64,000 nt of DNA from Brucella sp. 21LCYQ03 (GTDB lineage Bacteria; Pseudomonadota; Alphaproteobacteria; Rhizobiales; Rhizobiaceae), in contig NZ_JAMJWE010000005.1 in assembly GCF_023554105.1 (NCBI RefSeq), positions 62,001 through 126,000 of the forward strand, written 5' to 3'. This document shows positions 7,910 through 16,069 of the stretch, piece after piece; the first letter of the stretch is position 1, and each line of letters opens with the position of its first letter. Below the pieces are notes generated by a model that worked only from the letters and a program-made list of their open reading frames with translations, ran no database searches and had not been told where the DNA came from. A program made the translations under genes and the position numbers.

Positions 7910-9223
7910 ATGCTTAAAGTTGCTGTAATAACTCATGATTTTTCTGGATTTACCGGTTCAGAAATTGTTGCGCTTGAGATTGCAAATTATTTTGCTGAAC
8001 GTGGAAACGATGTAGTTATCCGAGCCGAAAGATACTCAGATTTAATTTATCCTCACTTACATGAAAGAGTGAGTGTTTCACCGGTTAGAATTGACATATC
8101 AAAATTTGATATAGTTTGGTCGCAGCACGGACATTTCTCTTTTAATACACAAGATTTGCATGAATTAAAAAAATGGGAAGGTCTTTTTATTTCTTGTCAT
8201 TTATCGTCATCAACTCCCGCAGAAATTTATCATTATCCTTTTGCAGCTAAATACGCTGGGGGCCTAATTTTTAATGCTGAAAGAGTGGAAAACGAGCTTA
8301 CGGCCAAACGAAAGCCTAAGGGGCATGCGTGTAACTTTCGGAATGCGGCACCCAAAAGATTTCACCAGTCTAATGTGAAAAAATCTGATTCATTGACAAA
8401 GATACTAGTTGTATCAAATCACCTTCCGGATGACGTAAGGGAAGCTTTGTCGATTTTGCGCAGTATGGGCATTTCCTGCCAGCATATTGGTCGCGAAGGG
8501 ATAAGTAAGCTTATTGAGCCGTCTGATATACTGGCTGTGGATGCGGTTATCTCCATTGGGAAAACAGTTCAATATAGTTTGGTCGGCGGTTGCCCTGTTT
8601 ATTGTTACGACAATTGTGGCGGTCCAGGTTGGCTTTCGGAGACTAACTTTGAGCTTGCTGAAATGCGAAATTTTTCTGGTAGATGTGCTGGTATTAAGAA
8701 AACCGCTCAACAGATAGTTGACGAACTCGTTATTGGTTATGCTGGCGCGCAAGAGTTTACTAGCGGTCGAGTGTCGTACTTTCAGGAACGGTACAACCTA
8801 GAAGCTACTCTTGATTCATTTATGGATAGTGTAAGAATTAGCGGATCAGGTAATTACTTTAATTCTGAGGACTGTATAGACGATATAGATTTGATGCGTG
8901 GGGGTTTTGCTCACTTTGGGTGGATATGGCACGATGTGTTCGCAAAAGACCACATTCAAAACGCTCAATTGATGAGGCGAGAATTAGATACTCTAGAATC
9001 CCGAGAAATAGAGCACAGAGCCGCGCATGAATTACTTGAATTAAAAGTGCGGGAACTAGAAAGATTAAGTGCTGAAGAGGCTAAGGGGCATTTGGAGACT
9101 ATTCGCGTCCTTTCGAGATATTGGTTTCTAGGTCTGGTTCTAGAGCCGTGGCGCCCGAGAAAATGGAATAGAATTCGAAAGCTGCAACATCAAATCAAAA
9201 GCGAATTAAAAGCCGTCTCTTAA
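7910..9223 (+). CDS. Glycosyltransferase-like protein (GT-B type), accessory
   Basis: A 437-residue protein. The start MLKVAVITHDFSGFTGSEIV, with an immediate Rossmann-type strand and a Gly/Ser-rich loop followed by a helix (IVALEIANYFAERGNDV), is typical of the N-terminal domain of GT-B (group 1) glycosyltransferases. Residues 165-260 hold a second alpha/beta region (KILVVSNHLPDDVREALSIL; GGCPVYCYDNCGGPGWLSE). The usual E-x7-E nucleotide-sugar motif is not clear. The C-terminal 90 residues form a charged coiled coil (ELDTLESREIEHRAAHELLE) and a basic tail. The gene is clearly more AT-rich than its surroundings and has no operon partner, so it is probably a transferred cargo gene that modifies a surface polysaccharide. 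This role is inferred. Confidence 0.55.
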   Translation: MLKVAVITHDFSGFTGSEIVALEIANYFAERGNDVVIRAERYSDLIYPHLHERVSVSPVRIDISKFDIVWSQHGHFSFNTQDLHELKKWEGLFISCHLSSSTPAEIYHYPFAAKYAGGLIFNAERVENELTAKRKPKGHACNFRNAAPKRFHQSNVKKSDSLTKILVVSNHLPDDVREALSILRSMGISCQHIGREGISKLIEPSDILAVDAVISIGKTVQYSLVGGCPVYCYDNCGGPGWLSETNFELAEMRNFSGRCAGIKKTAQQIVDELVIGYAGAQEFTSGRVSYFQERYNLEATLDSFMDSVRISGSGNYFNSEDCIDDIDLMRGGFAHFGWIWHDVFAKDHIQNAQLMRRELDTLESREIEHRAAHELLELKVRELERLSAEEAKGHLETIRVLSRYWFLGLVLEPWRPRKWNRIRKLQHQIKSELKAVS

Positions 9224-9266
9224 AGAGATGCGTGCTCTTAACGAGTTTTGCAAAGCCAAAAAGAAA

Positions 9267-9282
9267 CCCCGCCGAAGCGGGG
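9267..9282 (-). terminator. Rho-independent terminator, minus strand
   Basis: Perfect CCCCGC/GCGGGG stem with a CGAA (minus strand TTCG) tetraloop. On the minus strand it is followed by TTTCTTTTT, so it ends minus-strand transcription, most simply that of the small membrane gene at 9420-9665. On the plus strand there is no T run, so it would not end the glycosyltransferase-like gene efficiently. Confidence 0.8.
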
Positions 9283-9419
9283 CTATTTGCATAGAAGTTT
9301 TAATTTCTGCCTTCTGGCTCTTTTTGGTCCTGTAATGAAATTGCTTTGCCGAAATCAGGGTGAGTGGAGAAAGAATTTCGGATCGCATCTGGTGGGGGCA
9401 CGTTGCTTTCTAGCTTTGC

Positions 9420-9665
9420 CTACGCTTCATTAATGGCAATCTCACGTCTGATCTTAAGAAGTCGCCGAAGAAAGCCCGTTATTTGCCCTGCGCGCCATAT
9501 CACGATAGCCGCCGAAGCTACAACTAATGCCTGACCAGTACGAGGAAGGATCTCTGTCGTCAGAAATGGAACTTTTGTTAAAATATCAGCTGGCTGAATA
9601 GACAAAGCAAGCAGCGCTGCAATCGCGACGCCAATGCACCCAAACAGAAAAAAGAGCGCATCCAT
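9420..9665 (-). CDS. Small two-helix membrane protein, holin-like
   Basis: An 81-residue protein with two hydrophobic helices (FFLFGCIGVAIAALLAL at about 5-21 and ALVVASAAIVIWRAGQI at about 46-62) and a basic C-terminal tail (RRLLKIRREIAINEA). Size, helix count and a charged end match phage holins. It lies inside the prophage remnant and just before a strong terminator, as the last gene of an operon would. Its upstream neighbour has been replaced by the IS630 fragment, so its native promoter is probably lost. The holin role is inferred from shape only. Confidence 0.45.
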   Translation of the reverse strand: MDALFFLFGCIGVAIAALLALSIQPADILTKVPFLTTEILPRTGQALVVASAAIVIWRAGQITGFLRRLLKIRREIAINEA

Positions 9666-9674
9666 TGCTAGTTC

Positions 9675-10055
9675 TAGAGCGTGTCCGTTTTACTCGGGGT
9701 CATATTCGCACGATTTGAAGTAGTTGGCGCATTCTTGTGGTTCGAACAGCGTTACGATTTGGCCAACGGTATTCCATAAGCCGTCGATCGTTCGCTCGGC
9801 TTTTGCGCGCAAGACGGCCTTGAGCTTCGCGAATGCCTTCTCGATGGGGTTGAAGTCGGGATTGTATGGAGGAAGGTAAAGCAACCGGCATCCAGCGTCT
9901 TTGATTGCATGACGTACTCCTTCCGCTTTATGTGCAGGCAGATTATCCATGATGACGATGTCGCCCGGCACCAAGGTTGGAATGAGAACCTGCTGGACAT
10001 AGGCCTGGAATGCTACCCCGTTCATCGCGCCGTCCAAAACTATGGGTGCGGTCAT
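9675..10055 (-). mobile_element. Truncated IS630-family element (transposase C-terminus)
   Basis: The frame 9690-10055 encodes 121 residues of an IS630-type DDE transposase. The second catalytic Asp lies in IVIMDNLPAHK and the Glu in YLPPYNPDFNPIEKAFAKLK. The true N-terminal domain with helix-turn-helix and first Asp is missing, so it cannot transpose by itself. One end is preserved: the sequence after CTAG at about 9671-9674 (agcgtgtccgttttactcg) looks like an IS630 terminal repeat, and IS630 elements insert at TA. The other end stops abruptly near 10053, where tail-fibre coding sequence begins. Insertion followed by deletion explains the junction. Confidence 0.8.
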
Positions 10056-10536
10056 TCCAGATAGTCTTCCCAGCCTTTGGCCCTATGACGATGAAGGCAA
10101 TCAGCCAGACGCTTCTTTACAGAAGGTCTTAACTCCCTATGGCATCTTTATTCATCTCTCTGACCTCAAGGCTAACTTGAAGGCTCAGGTCGATGCATCG
10201 GCAGAAACCGAACGTCTTAAATATATCACGCCGGGCCACGGTCAGGCGATGACGTATCAGCAGAAGGTGACTGAGGCACAGGCGTTCAAAGCTGCGACCA
10301 ATCCGCAAGCTACTGACTATCCAATCCTGTCATCAGAAGTTGGTATCACGGCGGATACGCTTGCCGAAGTCGCTGATACTGTTCTCACCGCCTTCGCCCA
10401 ATGGCAGCAAATCGGAGCAATGATCGAAAGCATTCGGCTTGGTGCCAAGCGTGACATTGACGCCGCCGAAGATGAGGCCGAAGCCCGTGCCATCGTAGAG
10501 GCCATTGTATGGCCGTCTGCGCAGGTGCAGTCATGA
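10054..10536 (+). pseudogene. Phage tail-fibre-type protein, 5' end lost to the IS630 junction
   Basis: About 160 codons are open from the IS junction. An ATG at 10042 exists but lies within IS sequence. The protein (LWPYDDEGNQPDASLQKVLT; LKAQVDASAETERLKYITPG; YQQKVTEAQAFKA) has the helical lysine/glutamate-rich pattern seen at the C-terminus of tail-fibre and fibre-assembly proteins (DUF4376-like), with a hydrophobic alanine-rich end. Without the N-terminal tail-attachment part it cannot be a working fibre. The stop TGA overlaps the ATG of the next gene (ATGA at 10533), which shows the original operon order. Confidence 0.6.
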
Positions 10537-10859
10537 CGGCGGTTGTGGGTGTCTTGCTGGACGAACTGCGCGGCCTCATGTCCGTCGAACATGACGGCAC
10601 TATAACATGGGACGAGCTTCAAGAGTTGAAGAACGAATATTTCGGGCCTGATGTCGTCGCGATTGAGGTCTATCCGCCGCACAGTAATGTCGTGAATAGC
10701 CTGCCAATGCGCCACCTGTGGCGGCTTGGCGCTCACGGATACTGGCCTGATTTGACCGGCCAGCGGCCTATAGGCGACCTGACACTTCGCGATCGGGAAA
10801 CGTTTACGCGGTCAGAGATTGAGTTTCATTTGGACAGGAAATCTCGGACTAACCTTTGA
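10533..10859 (+). CDS. Phage-linked hypothetical protein (108 aa)
   Basis: Starts at ATG 10533 (MTAVVGVLLDELRGLMSVEH), overlapping the stop of the truncated fibre gene by 4 bp; this coupling decides the start over an in-frame ATG 24 bp upstream. The middle (VVAIEVYPPHSNVVNSLPMRHLW) and the end (RETFTRSEIEFHLDRKS) are well-formed and uninterrupted. Several phage proteins that sit beside tail-fibre genes share a VYPP...WR pattern, but I cannot name a family securely. Its 3' end overlaps the convergent gene at 10849 by 11 bp. Confidence 0.5.
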   Translation: MTAVVGVLLDELRGLMSVEHDGTITWDELQELKNEYFGPDVVAIEVYPPHSNVVNSLPMRHLWRLGAHGYWPDLTGQRPIGDLTLRDRETFTRSEIEFHLDRKSRTNL

Positions 10860-11643
10860 AAGTACCTGCTCTCAAGGCCAATATGGTATTCTTCAATTCT
10901 TCAATTAGCTTAAATATCGGCGGCACTTGTTGCTTCAACGCATGTTCTAAGTCTGAGGCTGAAAAGCCCAAGACGGCACCTTTCGCCATTTTTTCGAAAT
11001 CCATTCTAGTGAAGTCGAATGTGTTTGACGTGAGTCTGACATGATTTTTAGCGGGAGCCGATTCTGGATTTACCCACATTGCGGAAATTGTTCCGTGAGC
11101 CACAGTATTTCTCATATCCTTGGATTTTTTGAGAGCGCCTCTTAATGCTTCCCACCGTTTCCAAGCCGCATTTTGAGATGCTGGATCAGAAGCGAGGTTT
11201 GTTAATGCTTTGAAACTGTCTTCAACGATTTTAATTCGCGGCTCTAATCCGGTAGGACTGAAGAATATGGAAAGTGCGATCATTTGATCTATTCCATTCT
11301 TATTCCCGATAATATGGACAAGTAGATAAGCTAACTGAGTTTCGATCTTTGACCACTCAAGCAGAATGGAACTCATCGCCAACCTTAGTCTTTGATGCTC
11401 TTCGTCGAGAGCATCCATCTCGTCGATTTGCTCCTGCGATGGAGCTTCAAGTGCGCGTGGCTGTGCTTCCTCGATTTTGCCATCAACCCACTTCCGGGTA
11501 TTGGAATATTGCAGAAGCTCCTGCCACTGCTGCTCAGTTATCTGAACAGCATTTTTCGGAATAGAACCGCCATGTATGTCGGGAGTATAAAAACCCTCAG
11601 AATATCCCTGTGCATCAAACACCGCGAAAATCGTTTTGGTCAT
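10849..11643 (-). CDS. Tail-fibre-assembly-like N-terminus joined to a HEPN-like helical domain
   Basis: A 264-residue protein with two unlike parts. Residues 1-60 (MTKTIFAVFDAQGYSEGFYT; IPKNAVQITEQQWQELLQYS) match the N-terminal pattern of tail-fibre assembly chaperones: a strand with F-D-A-x-G, a FY...IH...IP motif, and IT-x-x-x-W. A Glu-rich linker follows (65-85). Residues 85-264 are all-helical and contain R178-N-T-V-A-H183 within KDMRNTVAHGT. R-x4-6-H is the catalytic motif of HEPN RNases, which occur in abortive-infection and toxin systems. The gene is convergent with the fibre operon and directly beside the tRNA end of the island, the position of a moron gene. Function in defence is inferred; a structural or regulatory role is possible. 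Confidence 0.5.
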   Translation of the reverse strand: MTKTIFAVFDAQGYSEGFYTPDIHGGSIPKNAVQITEQQWQELLQYSNTRKWVDGKIEEAQPRALEAPSQEQIDEMDALDEEHQRLRLAMSSILLEWSKIETQLAYLLVHIIGNKNGIDQMIALSIFFSPTGLEPRIKIVEDSFKALTNLASDPASQNAAWKRWEALRGALKKSKDMRNTVAHGTISAMWVNPESAPAKNHVRLTSNTFDFTRMDFEKMAKGAVLGFSASDLEHALKQQVPPIFKLIEELKNTILALRAGTFKG

Positions 11644-11851
11644 TGTTCTCTCACTCTACGAAATTGGAGAGCACTCAATCACAATGGGAAAATAATGTCA
11701 TCACTCTAGAAGAAAGTGTTGCCACTCGATCTTGCGTTACGTGCCACGCGATTTTGCGCGCTACAACCCTGAATGTTACCCAGCAGTAGAATTGCTTATT
11801 ACTGCCACATCAAAAATACATGTTATGATATTGATTTTATTTGGTTTTTAG

Positions 11852-11927
11852 TGGTGCCGCTTAGCAGACTCGAACTGCTGACCCCATCATTACGAATGAT
11901 GTGCTCTACCAACTGAGCTAAAGCGGC
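11852..11927 (-). tRNA. tRNA-Thr (anticodon CGT)
   Basis: 76 nt including an encoded CCA. Acceptor stem GCCGCTT/AAGCGGC, D-arm with TAGCTCAGTTGGTAGAGC, anticodon arm CATCA-TTCGTAA-TGATG giving CGT, and T-arm with TTCGAGT. The 3' end faces the prophage remnant, which makes it a plausible integration site. Confidence 0.97.
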
Positions 11928-12091
11928 CCGGAATAAAAGTTACTTAAGGACTATCAGTCAATTGTGACCGAACGCTGCGCTCATAACTAAAAGCATAAAA
12001 GAAAGCAAGGTCCAAAACGCACATTTTGTCTGTTTGTTTGGCACTTTTAAAAATGGCTTCTTAAAATGAACACATATTAAACCGAGAGGCT

Positions 12092-13060
12092 TTATGCGTC
12101 GCCGCAGATACTGTTGCGCGCTGCAGTATATTCGGATGAGAGGCGCTCAACCAGCTTTGACACAGGCACAACTTCTTTAATTGCGCCAACCCCTTGTCCG
12201 CAGCCCCAAATGTCTTTCCAGGCTTTTGCGCCTTCCTGTTGTGCTTTATCGAAGTCCATTTTTGTTGGATCAGCTTGCGGCAGATTTTCCGGATCAAGGC
12301 CAGAATTTGCGATCGATGGCTTGAGGTAATTGCCAGCAATGCCAGTGAAGTAGTTCGAATAAACGATGTCGGACGAATTCGATTCCACGATCATTTGTTT
12401 GTAGGCGTCTGATGCGCGGGCCTCGGTCGTCGCGATAAAAGGAGAGCCAATATAGGCGAGGTCTGCGCCCATGGCTTGTGCTGCGAGAATGGCGCCGCCA
12501 TTGGCGATCGCACCCGAAAGCAGCAGCGGACCATCAAACCATTCGCGGATCTCCTGAATAAGTGCGAAAGGCGAAAGTAAACCCGCATGGCCACCAGCGC
12601 CCGCTGCAACGGCAATGAGGCCGTCGGCACCTTTGCGGATAGCTGAGTTGGCGTGGCGGTTGTTGATAACGTCATGCAAAACGATGCCGCCATAGGATTG
12701 GATCGCGGCGTTGACTTCCGGAACCGCACCCAGCGACGAAATTACAATTGGAACCCTATATTTCACACATAGACCAAGATCGTGCTCAAGGCGTTTGTTC
12801 GAGCGATGCACAATCTGATTAACGGCAAACGGTGCAGCTGGGCGATCAGGATTGTCGGCATTATACGCGGCTAGGCTTTCTGTAATTTCGGAAAGCCATT
12901 CATCGAGCTGCGCTTCTGGGCGCGCGTTCAGCGCAGGAAATGATCCGACAATGCCCGCTTTGCATTGCGCCAATACCAATGCCGGATTGGAGATGATAAA
13001 CAGCGGCGCTCCTACAACAGGAATGCGCAGTTTGTTTTTCAAAATTTCCGGCAATGCCAT
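12092..13060 (-). CDS. Nitronate monooxygenase / 2-nitropropane dioxygenase-like FMN protein
   Basis: FMN-dependent TIM-barrel enzyme family that oxidises nitronates or reduces enoyl substrates. It is 322 residues from the ATG at 13060, preceded by GGAGG; a TTG four codons upstream is rejected because it precedes the ribosome-binding site. Family marks are the N-terminal IPVVGAPLFIISNPALV, GIVGSFPALNARP, the FMN phosphate-binding run LIAVAAGAGGHAG (about 150-162), and the second glycine-rich segment LLLSGAIANGGAILAAQAMG. The C-terminal GQGVGAIKEV is typical of this subgroup. It is a single gene, and the actual substrate is not predictable. Confidence 0.88.
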   Translation of the reverse strand: MALPEILKNKLRIPVVGAPLFIISNPALVLAQCKAGIVGSFPALNARPEAQLDEWLSEITESLAAYNADNPDRPAAPFAVNQIVHRSNKRLEHDLGLCVKYRVPIVISSLGAVPEVNAAIQSYGGIVLHDVINNRHANSAIRKGADGLIAVAAGAGGHAGLLSPFALIQEIREWFDGPLLLSGAIANGGAILAAQAMGADLAYIGSPFIATTEARASDAYKQMIVESNSSDIVYSNYFTGIAGNYLKPSIANSGLDPENLPQADPTKMDFDKAQQEGAKAWKDIWGCGQGVGAIKEVVPVSKLVERLSSEYTAARNSICGDA

Positions 13061-13411
13061 TTTATCCTCCAAAATTGACGTTTTCGTAAACGTAATATTT
13101 CTAACACGGTTAAACCTTACGGCAAGTTGAAAATATATGGAGAGCTAGTGGGTCACAGTGAGACGGGTCCGGCGTTGAGCAGTATGAACTTTCGGCAGAG
13201 GCCTGGTGGAAAAAGAGGTATAAAGTTAATTTTTGATATCTTTATCAGGTGTCAAGGGTAGCCAAAATTGATGCAGAACCGCTAAATGCCTTGATTCAGA
13301 CGTTAATTTCGCTGAGGCTCACTTAATCTGCTTCTTTCTGAGGACTCAGTCAGACTATGACGGCTTGGAAACTTGCAGAACGGATTTTAGAAACCGAGGA
13401 AGAACTGCCCT
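13061..13411. other. Divergent intergenic region, nothing further seen
   Basis: About 350 bp between divergently transcribed genes. It must hold both promoters, but I see no regulator box, RNA gene or repeat that I can support. Confidence 0.5.
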
Positions 13412-14449
13412 TTGGAAAGCATCGAGCGCGCTATAAGAAATGCATTCGCAAAGTCGGACGCGCATAGTCCGGCCACCCGGCAGCGTATCTATGAGGCTGC
13501 ATGGGGCGCGCATGAGCGTGCGCTTGTTGCTAACACAGCACTCAGCGAAGAGCAAAAAAGGCAGCGGCGCGAGAAAGTCAAAGACGCGATCTCGGGTATT
13601 GAGAGTGAATTCAAGTCCGTACAAGCGGCGCCAACCCGTCGGGAACACTCGCTTGGCTCGCCGGAATCCGTTGATCCGGTACTTGGTGATAGCAGCTTTG
13701 AAGCTGGTCCAGCTCTCGATAGAGCAGATATTCGGAGCGATCCTAAAAAGAAAAAGCGCGGTTCGGCCCGGTCTGAGACTGTATCCGATTATGATGCTGG
13801 AGTTTCGCGCAAAGACCGCAAGAAGAAGCGCCGCTCGCCGCTTATCAGCGTCGGTGTTCCAGTACTGGTCATTGTTGTCTTGGGGCTTATCGGGTTTTCG
13901 CTTTATAACAGCTTTGCCGATTTCACGCGCGGAAATGGTTCAAGCCCGCTTCTCACTGAGAACAATATGGCTCCGATCAAGGAAGGTGAGGATCCTGAAG
14001 GCCGTAACTGGATCAATATTTTCACACCGACTGATGCTACACGTATGTCTGTACAAGGTGGAGCCAAAGCTGACATTATGCGCGAAGGCACAAACAGCTT
14101 TGTGCGGGTTCAGTCAAACGGCGTAAATGATACTGTGACATTTGATGTCGGTGAAGGCGTGCTAAATCAGCTTGCTGGAAAGAAGGCTACCTTCGATATT
14201 GTTGCCCGTAGCGATGATGGCAAGACGACGCAAATGTCAGTCAATTGCGATTTTGCTGGTCTCGGTGACTGCGGCCGCAGGCGGTATGACGTTCGCGATT
14301 CTGTGAGTGATTTCCTGTTTGATCAGGAGTTTCAGACAGGCCAGGCTGCGGGACGTGGGGGCAAGATTATGATCAATTCCGATTTGAGCGGCTCTGGCAA
14401 AGCTGTCGATATTTTTGCAATTCGCGTCACGACTGCGGCCGCTGAATAA
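13412..14449 (+). CDS. Conserved Rhizobiales-type single-pass membrane protein, function unknown
   Basis: 345 residues starting at TTG 13412 with a purine-rich GAGGAAG upstream; no ATG serves this frame earlier. The N-terminal 60 residues are helical (MESIERAIRNAFAKSDAHSP ... EEQKRQRREKVKDAI). A long basic, low-complexity region follows (PKKKKRGSARSE; RKDRKKKRRS), then one membrane helix at about 147-168 (VGVPVLVIVVLGLIGFSLYN). The remaining 175 residues are outside the cytoplasm and look beta-rich, like a carbohydrate-binding jelly roll (NWINIFTPTDATRMSVQGGA; FVRVQSNGVNDTVTFDVG). This build suggests a cell-envelope protein. Its stop abuts the stop of the convergent ligase gene. Confidence 0.6.
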   Translation: MESIERAIRNAFAKSDAHSPATRQRIYEAAWGAHERALVANTALSEEQKRQRREKVKDAISGIESEFKSVQAAPTRREHSLGSPESVDPVLGDSSFEAGPALDRADIRSDPKKKKRGSARSETVSDYDAGVSRKDRKKKRRSPLISVGVPVLVIVVLGLIGFSLYNSFADFTRGNGSSPLLTENNMAPIKEGEDPEGRNWINIFTPTDATRMSVQGGAKADIMREGTNSFVRVQSNGVNDTVTFDVGEGVLNQLAGKKATFDIVARSDDGKTTQMSVNCDFAGLGDCGRRRYDVRDSVSDFLFDQEFQTGQAAGRGGKIMINSDLSGSGKAVDIFAIRVTTAAAE

Positions 14450-16069
14450 TCAGCCCAACAGTTTTTCAAGCGTTTCAAGCCGGTCCGCTTCGCGGGGCGG
14501 CTTATCCCAGCGCAGGCGAGAGAAGCGCGGAAAACGCATAGCGACGCCTGACTTGTGCCGGGTCGACCGGTTAAGCCCTTCAAAGGCAACCTCTACCACA
14601 AGGCCGTGGTCAGGCTCAGCGCGCACAGAACGTACCGGACCGAAACGTTCTATAGTGTTTTCACGAACGAATTTGTCGAGCAGCTTCAATTCTTCATCGG
14701 TAAAGCCAAAATATGCCTTTCCGACGGGTACAAGAACAGGCGCGTCTTCGGGGCCAGTCCACACGGCGAAGGTGAAATCAGAATAATAGCTGGAGCGTTT
14801 GCCGTGGCCTCGTTGTGCGTAGACAACCACGGCATCAATGGTAAACGGATCGCGCTTCCATTTGAACCATGGCCCTTTCGGACGTCCCGGCACATAATTG
14901 CTATCATGCCGTTTAAGCATAAGCCCTTCAATAACCGGATGGGGCGGGGTGAGGCGTAGTTGCGCGAGTTCGTCAAAGTCTGAAAACTGAAGGACCGGCG
15001 ACAGATCAAACCGGCGCTTATCGAGCTTGTCGACGAATTGAGCCAGCCGCGCGCGTCGCTCTGAAAAGGGCAGCGCGCGTAAATCTTCGCCCGATTGTTG
15101 CGTGCCATCCTGCAAAAGATCATAGGCGCGGATGAAGGCCGGATATTCCCGCAACTGTTTGGTCGTAACTGTTTTGCGATTAAGCCGCTGCTGTAAATCC
15201 GAAAAGGTTGCGGTTTCGATACCAGTTTCGCCGTGATGGCCCACCAGCAATTCGCCATCAATCGAGCCTTCGAAATCCATGGCCTCCAGCACATCGGGAA
15301 AAGTGCCGGAAATATCATCGCCGGTGCGAGAGTAAAGCCGCCGTACGCCATTTTCGGATACGGCCTGCACGCGAATGCCATCCCATTTCCACTCTGCACT
15401 GTAGTCAGATGGATTAAGAGAGGTGATCTCAGCCTCATCCAGTGCCGTGGCAAGCATGACGGGCCGGAATGGTGCATCTGCGGTGGCCGCAGGCTTTGGA
15501 GCTTTGCCTTCCAGCCATTCGAACAGTGCGGTGTAAGGCTGAATCTGGCCGTACCACAACTCTTCGATTTCGACCACGTCTACATTACCGAAGTTCGCTA
15601 GCGCCTGTTTTGCAAGGCGTGCTGAAACACCGATGCGTAAGCCACCAGTCACGAGCTTCAGAAGGGCATAGCGTTCGGAAATGCCAAGTACATCAAGCCA
15701 GCTTGCGATGAGCTGCGGACCTTCGCGGCGTGAAGCATTCTGCAATTCGTGCACAACCACGCTGAGCGACAGATTGGCACCTGCTGGCGTTTCATTCGGG
15801 CCGGGCCAGATTAGCGAGATCGTTTCGGCAAGATCGCCGACATAGTCATAGGAATAGGCAAAAAGCGTCGGGTCGATGCGATCAGTCATAAGCGCGCGCA
15901 GCATTGCAGGTTTGACGCTTTGTAATTCGAGATCGCGTGTAATCGCTGCGAGCGCCAGCCCGCGATCTGGATCTGGCGTGGTGCGGAAATAATCGACCAG
16001 CAGGCGCAATTTTCCATTGCGCTGCGGGGTGAGGACAAGGCGGTCGAGAAGTTCAGCGAAAGCGCGCAT
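14450..16069 (-). CDS. ATP-dependent DNA ligase of the Lhr/Exo/PdeM repair cluster
   Basis: Seals nicks in DNA through a ligase-adenylate. It is 539 residues from ATG 16069, which overlaps the stop of the exonuclease gene (TGATG); the frame is open further upstream but that part lies inside the exonuclease gene. An N-terminal helical DNA-binding domain (about 1-200) precedes the adenylation motif AEWKWDGIRVQAV, with the active-site lysine near residue 228. Later nucleotidyltransferase motifs are seen (SIDGELLVG; EGLMLKRHDSNYVPGRPKGP; WFKWKRDP), followed by an OB domain. The gene set is that called ligase-associated DNA damage response in Alphaproteobacteria and Pseudomonas (LigB with Lhr, Exo and a phosphoesterase). 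A role in repair is inferred from this set. Confidence 0.92.
   Translation of the reverse strand: MRAFAELLDRLVLTPQRNGKLRLLVDYFRTTPDPDRGLALAAITRDLELQSVKPAMLRALMTDRIDPTLFAYSYDYVGDLAETISLIWPGPNETPAGANLSLSVVVHELQNASRREGPQLIASWLDVLGISERYALLKLVTGGLRIGVSARLAKQALANFGNVDVVEIEELWYGQIQPYTALFEWLEGKAPKPAATADAPFRPVMLATALDEAEITSLNPSDYSAEWKWDGIRVQAVSENGVRRLYSRTGDDISGTFPDVLEAMDFEGSIDGELLVGHHGETGIETATFSDLQQRLNRKTVTTKQLREYPAFIRAYDLLQDGTQQSGEDLRALPFSERRARLAQFVDKLDKRRFDLSPVLQFSDFDELAQLRLTPPHPVIEGLMLKRHDSNYVPGRPKGPWFKWKRDPFTIDAVVVYAQRGHGKRSSYYSDFTFAVWTGPEDAPVLVPVGKAYFGFTDEELKLLDKFVRENTIERFGPVRSVRAEPDHGLVVEVAFEGLNRSTRHKSGVAMRFPRFSRLRWDKPPREADRLETLEKLLG

Larger units (their letters stand above)
3425..11700. mobile_element. 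Decayed prophage/accessory island beside tRNA-Thr
   Basis: Composite island. It holds tail genes on the minus strand (tape measure, tail chaperone), KilA-N and other phage genes with in-frame stops, a small regulator, a glycosyltransferase-like gene, a holin-like gene, an IS630 fragment, a broken tail-fibre gene and a moron-like gene. No integrase, terminase, portal or capsid gene is present, so it is a remnant. The right end lies close to the 3' end of tRNA-Thr(CGT), a common integration site, but I could not find a copy of the tRNA 3' end near 3300-3420, so no att pair is proven. The borders are approximate. Confidence 0.75.
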
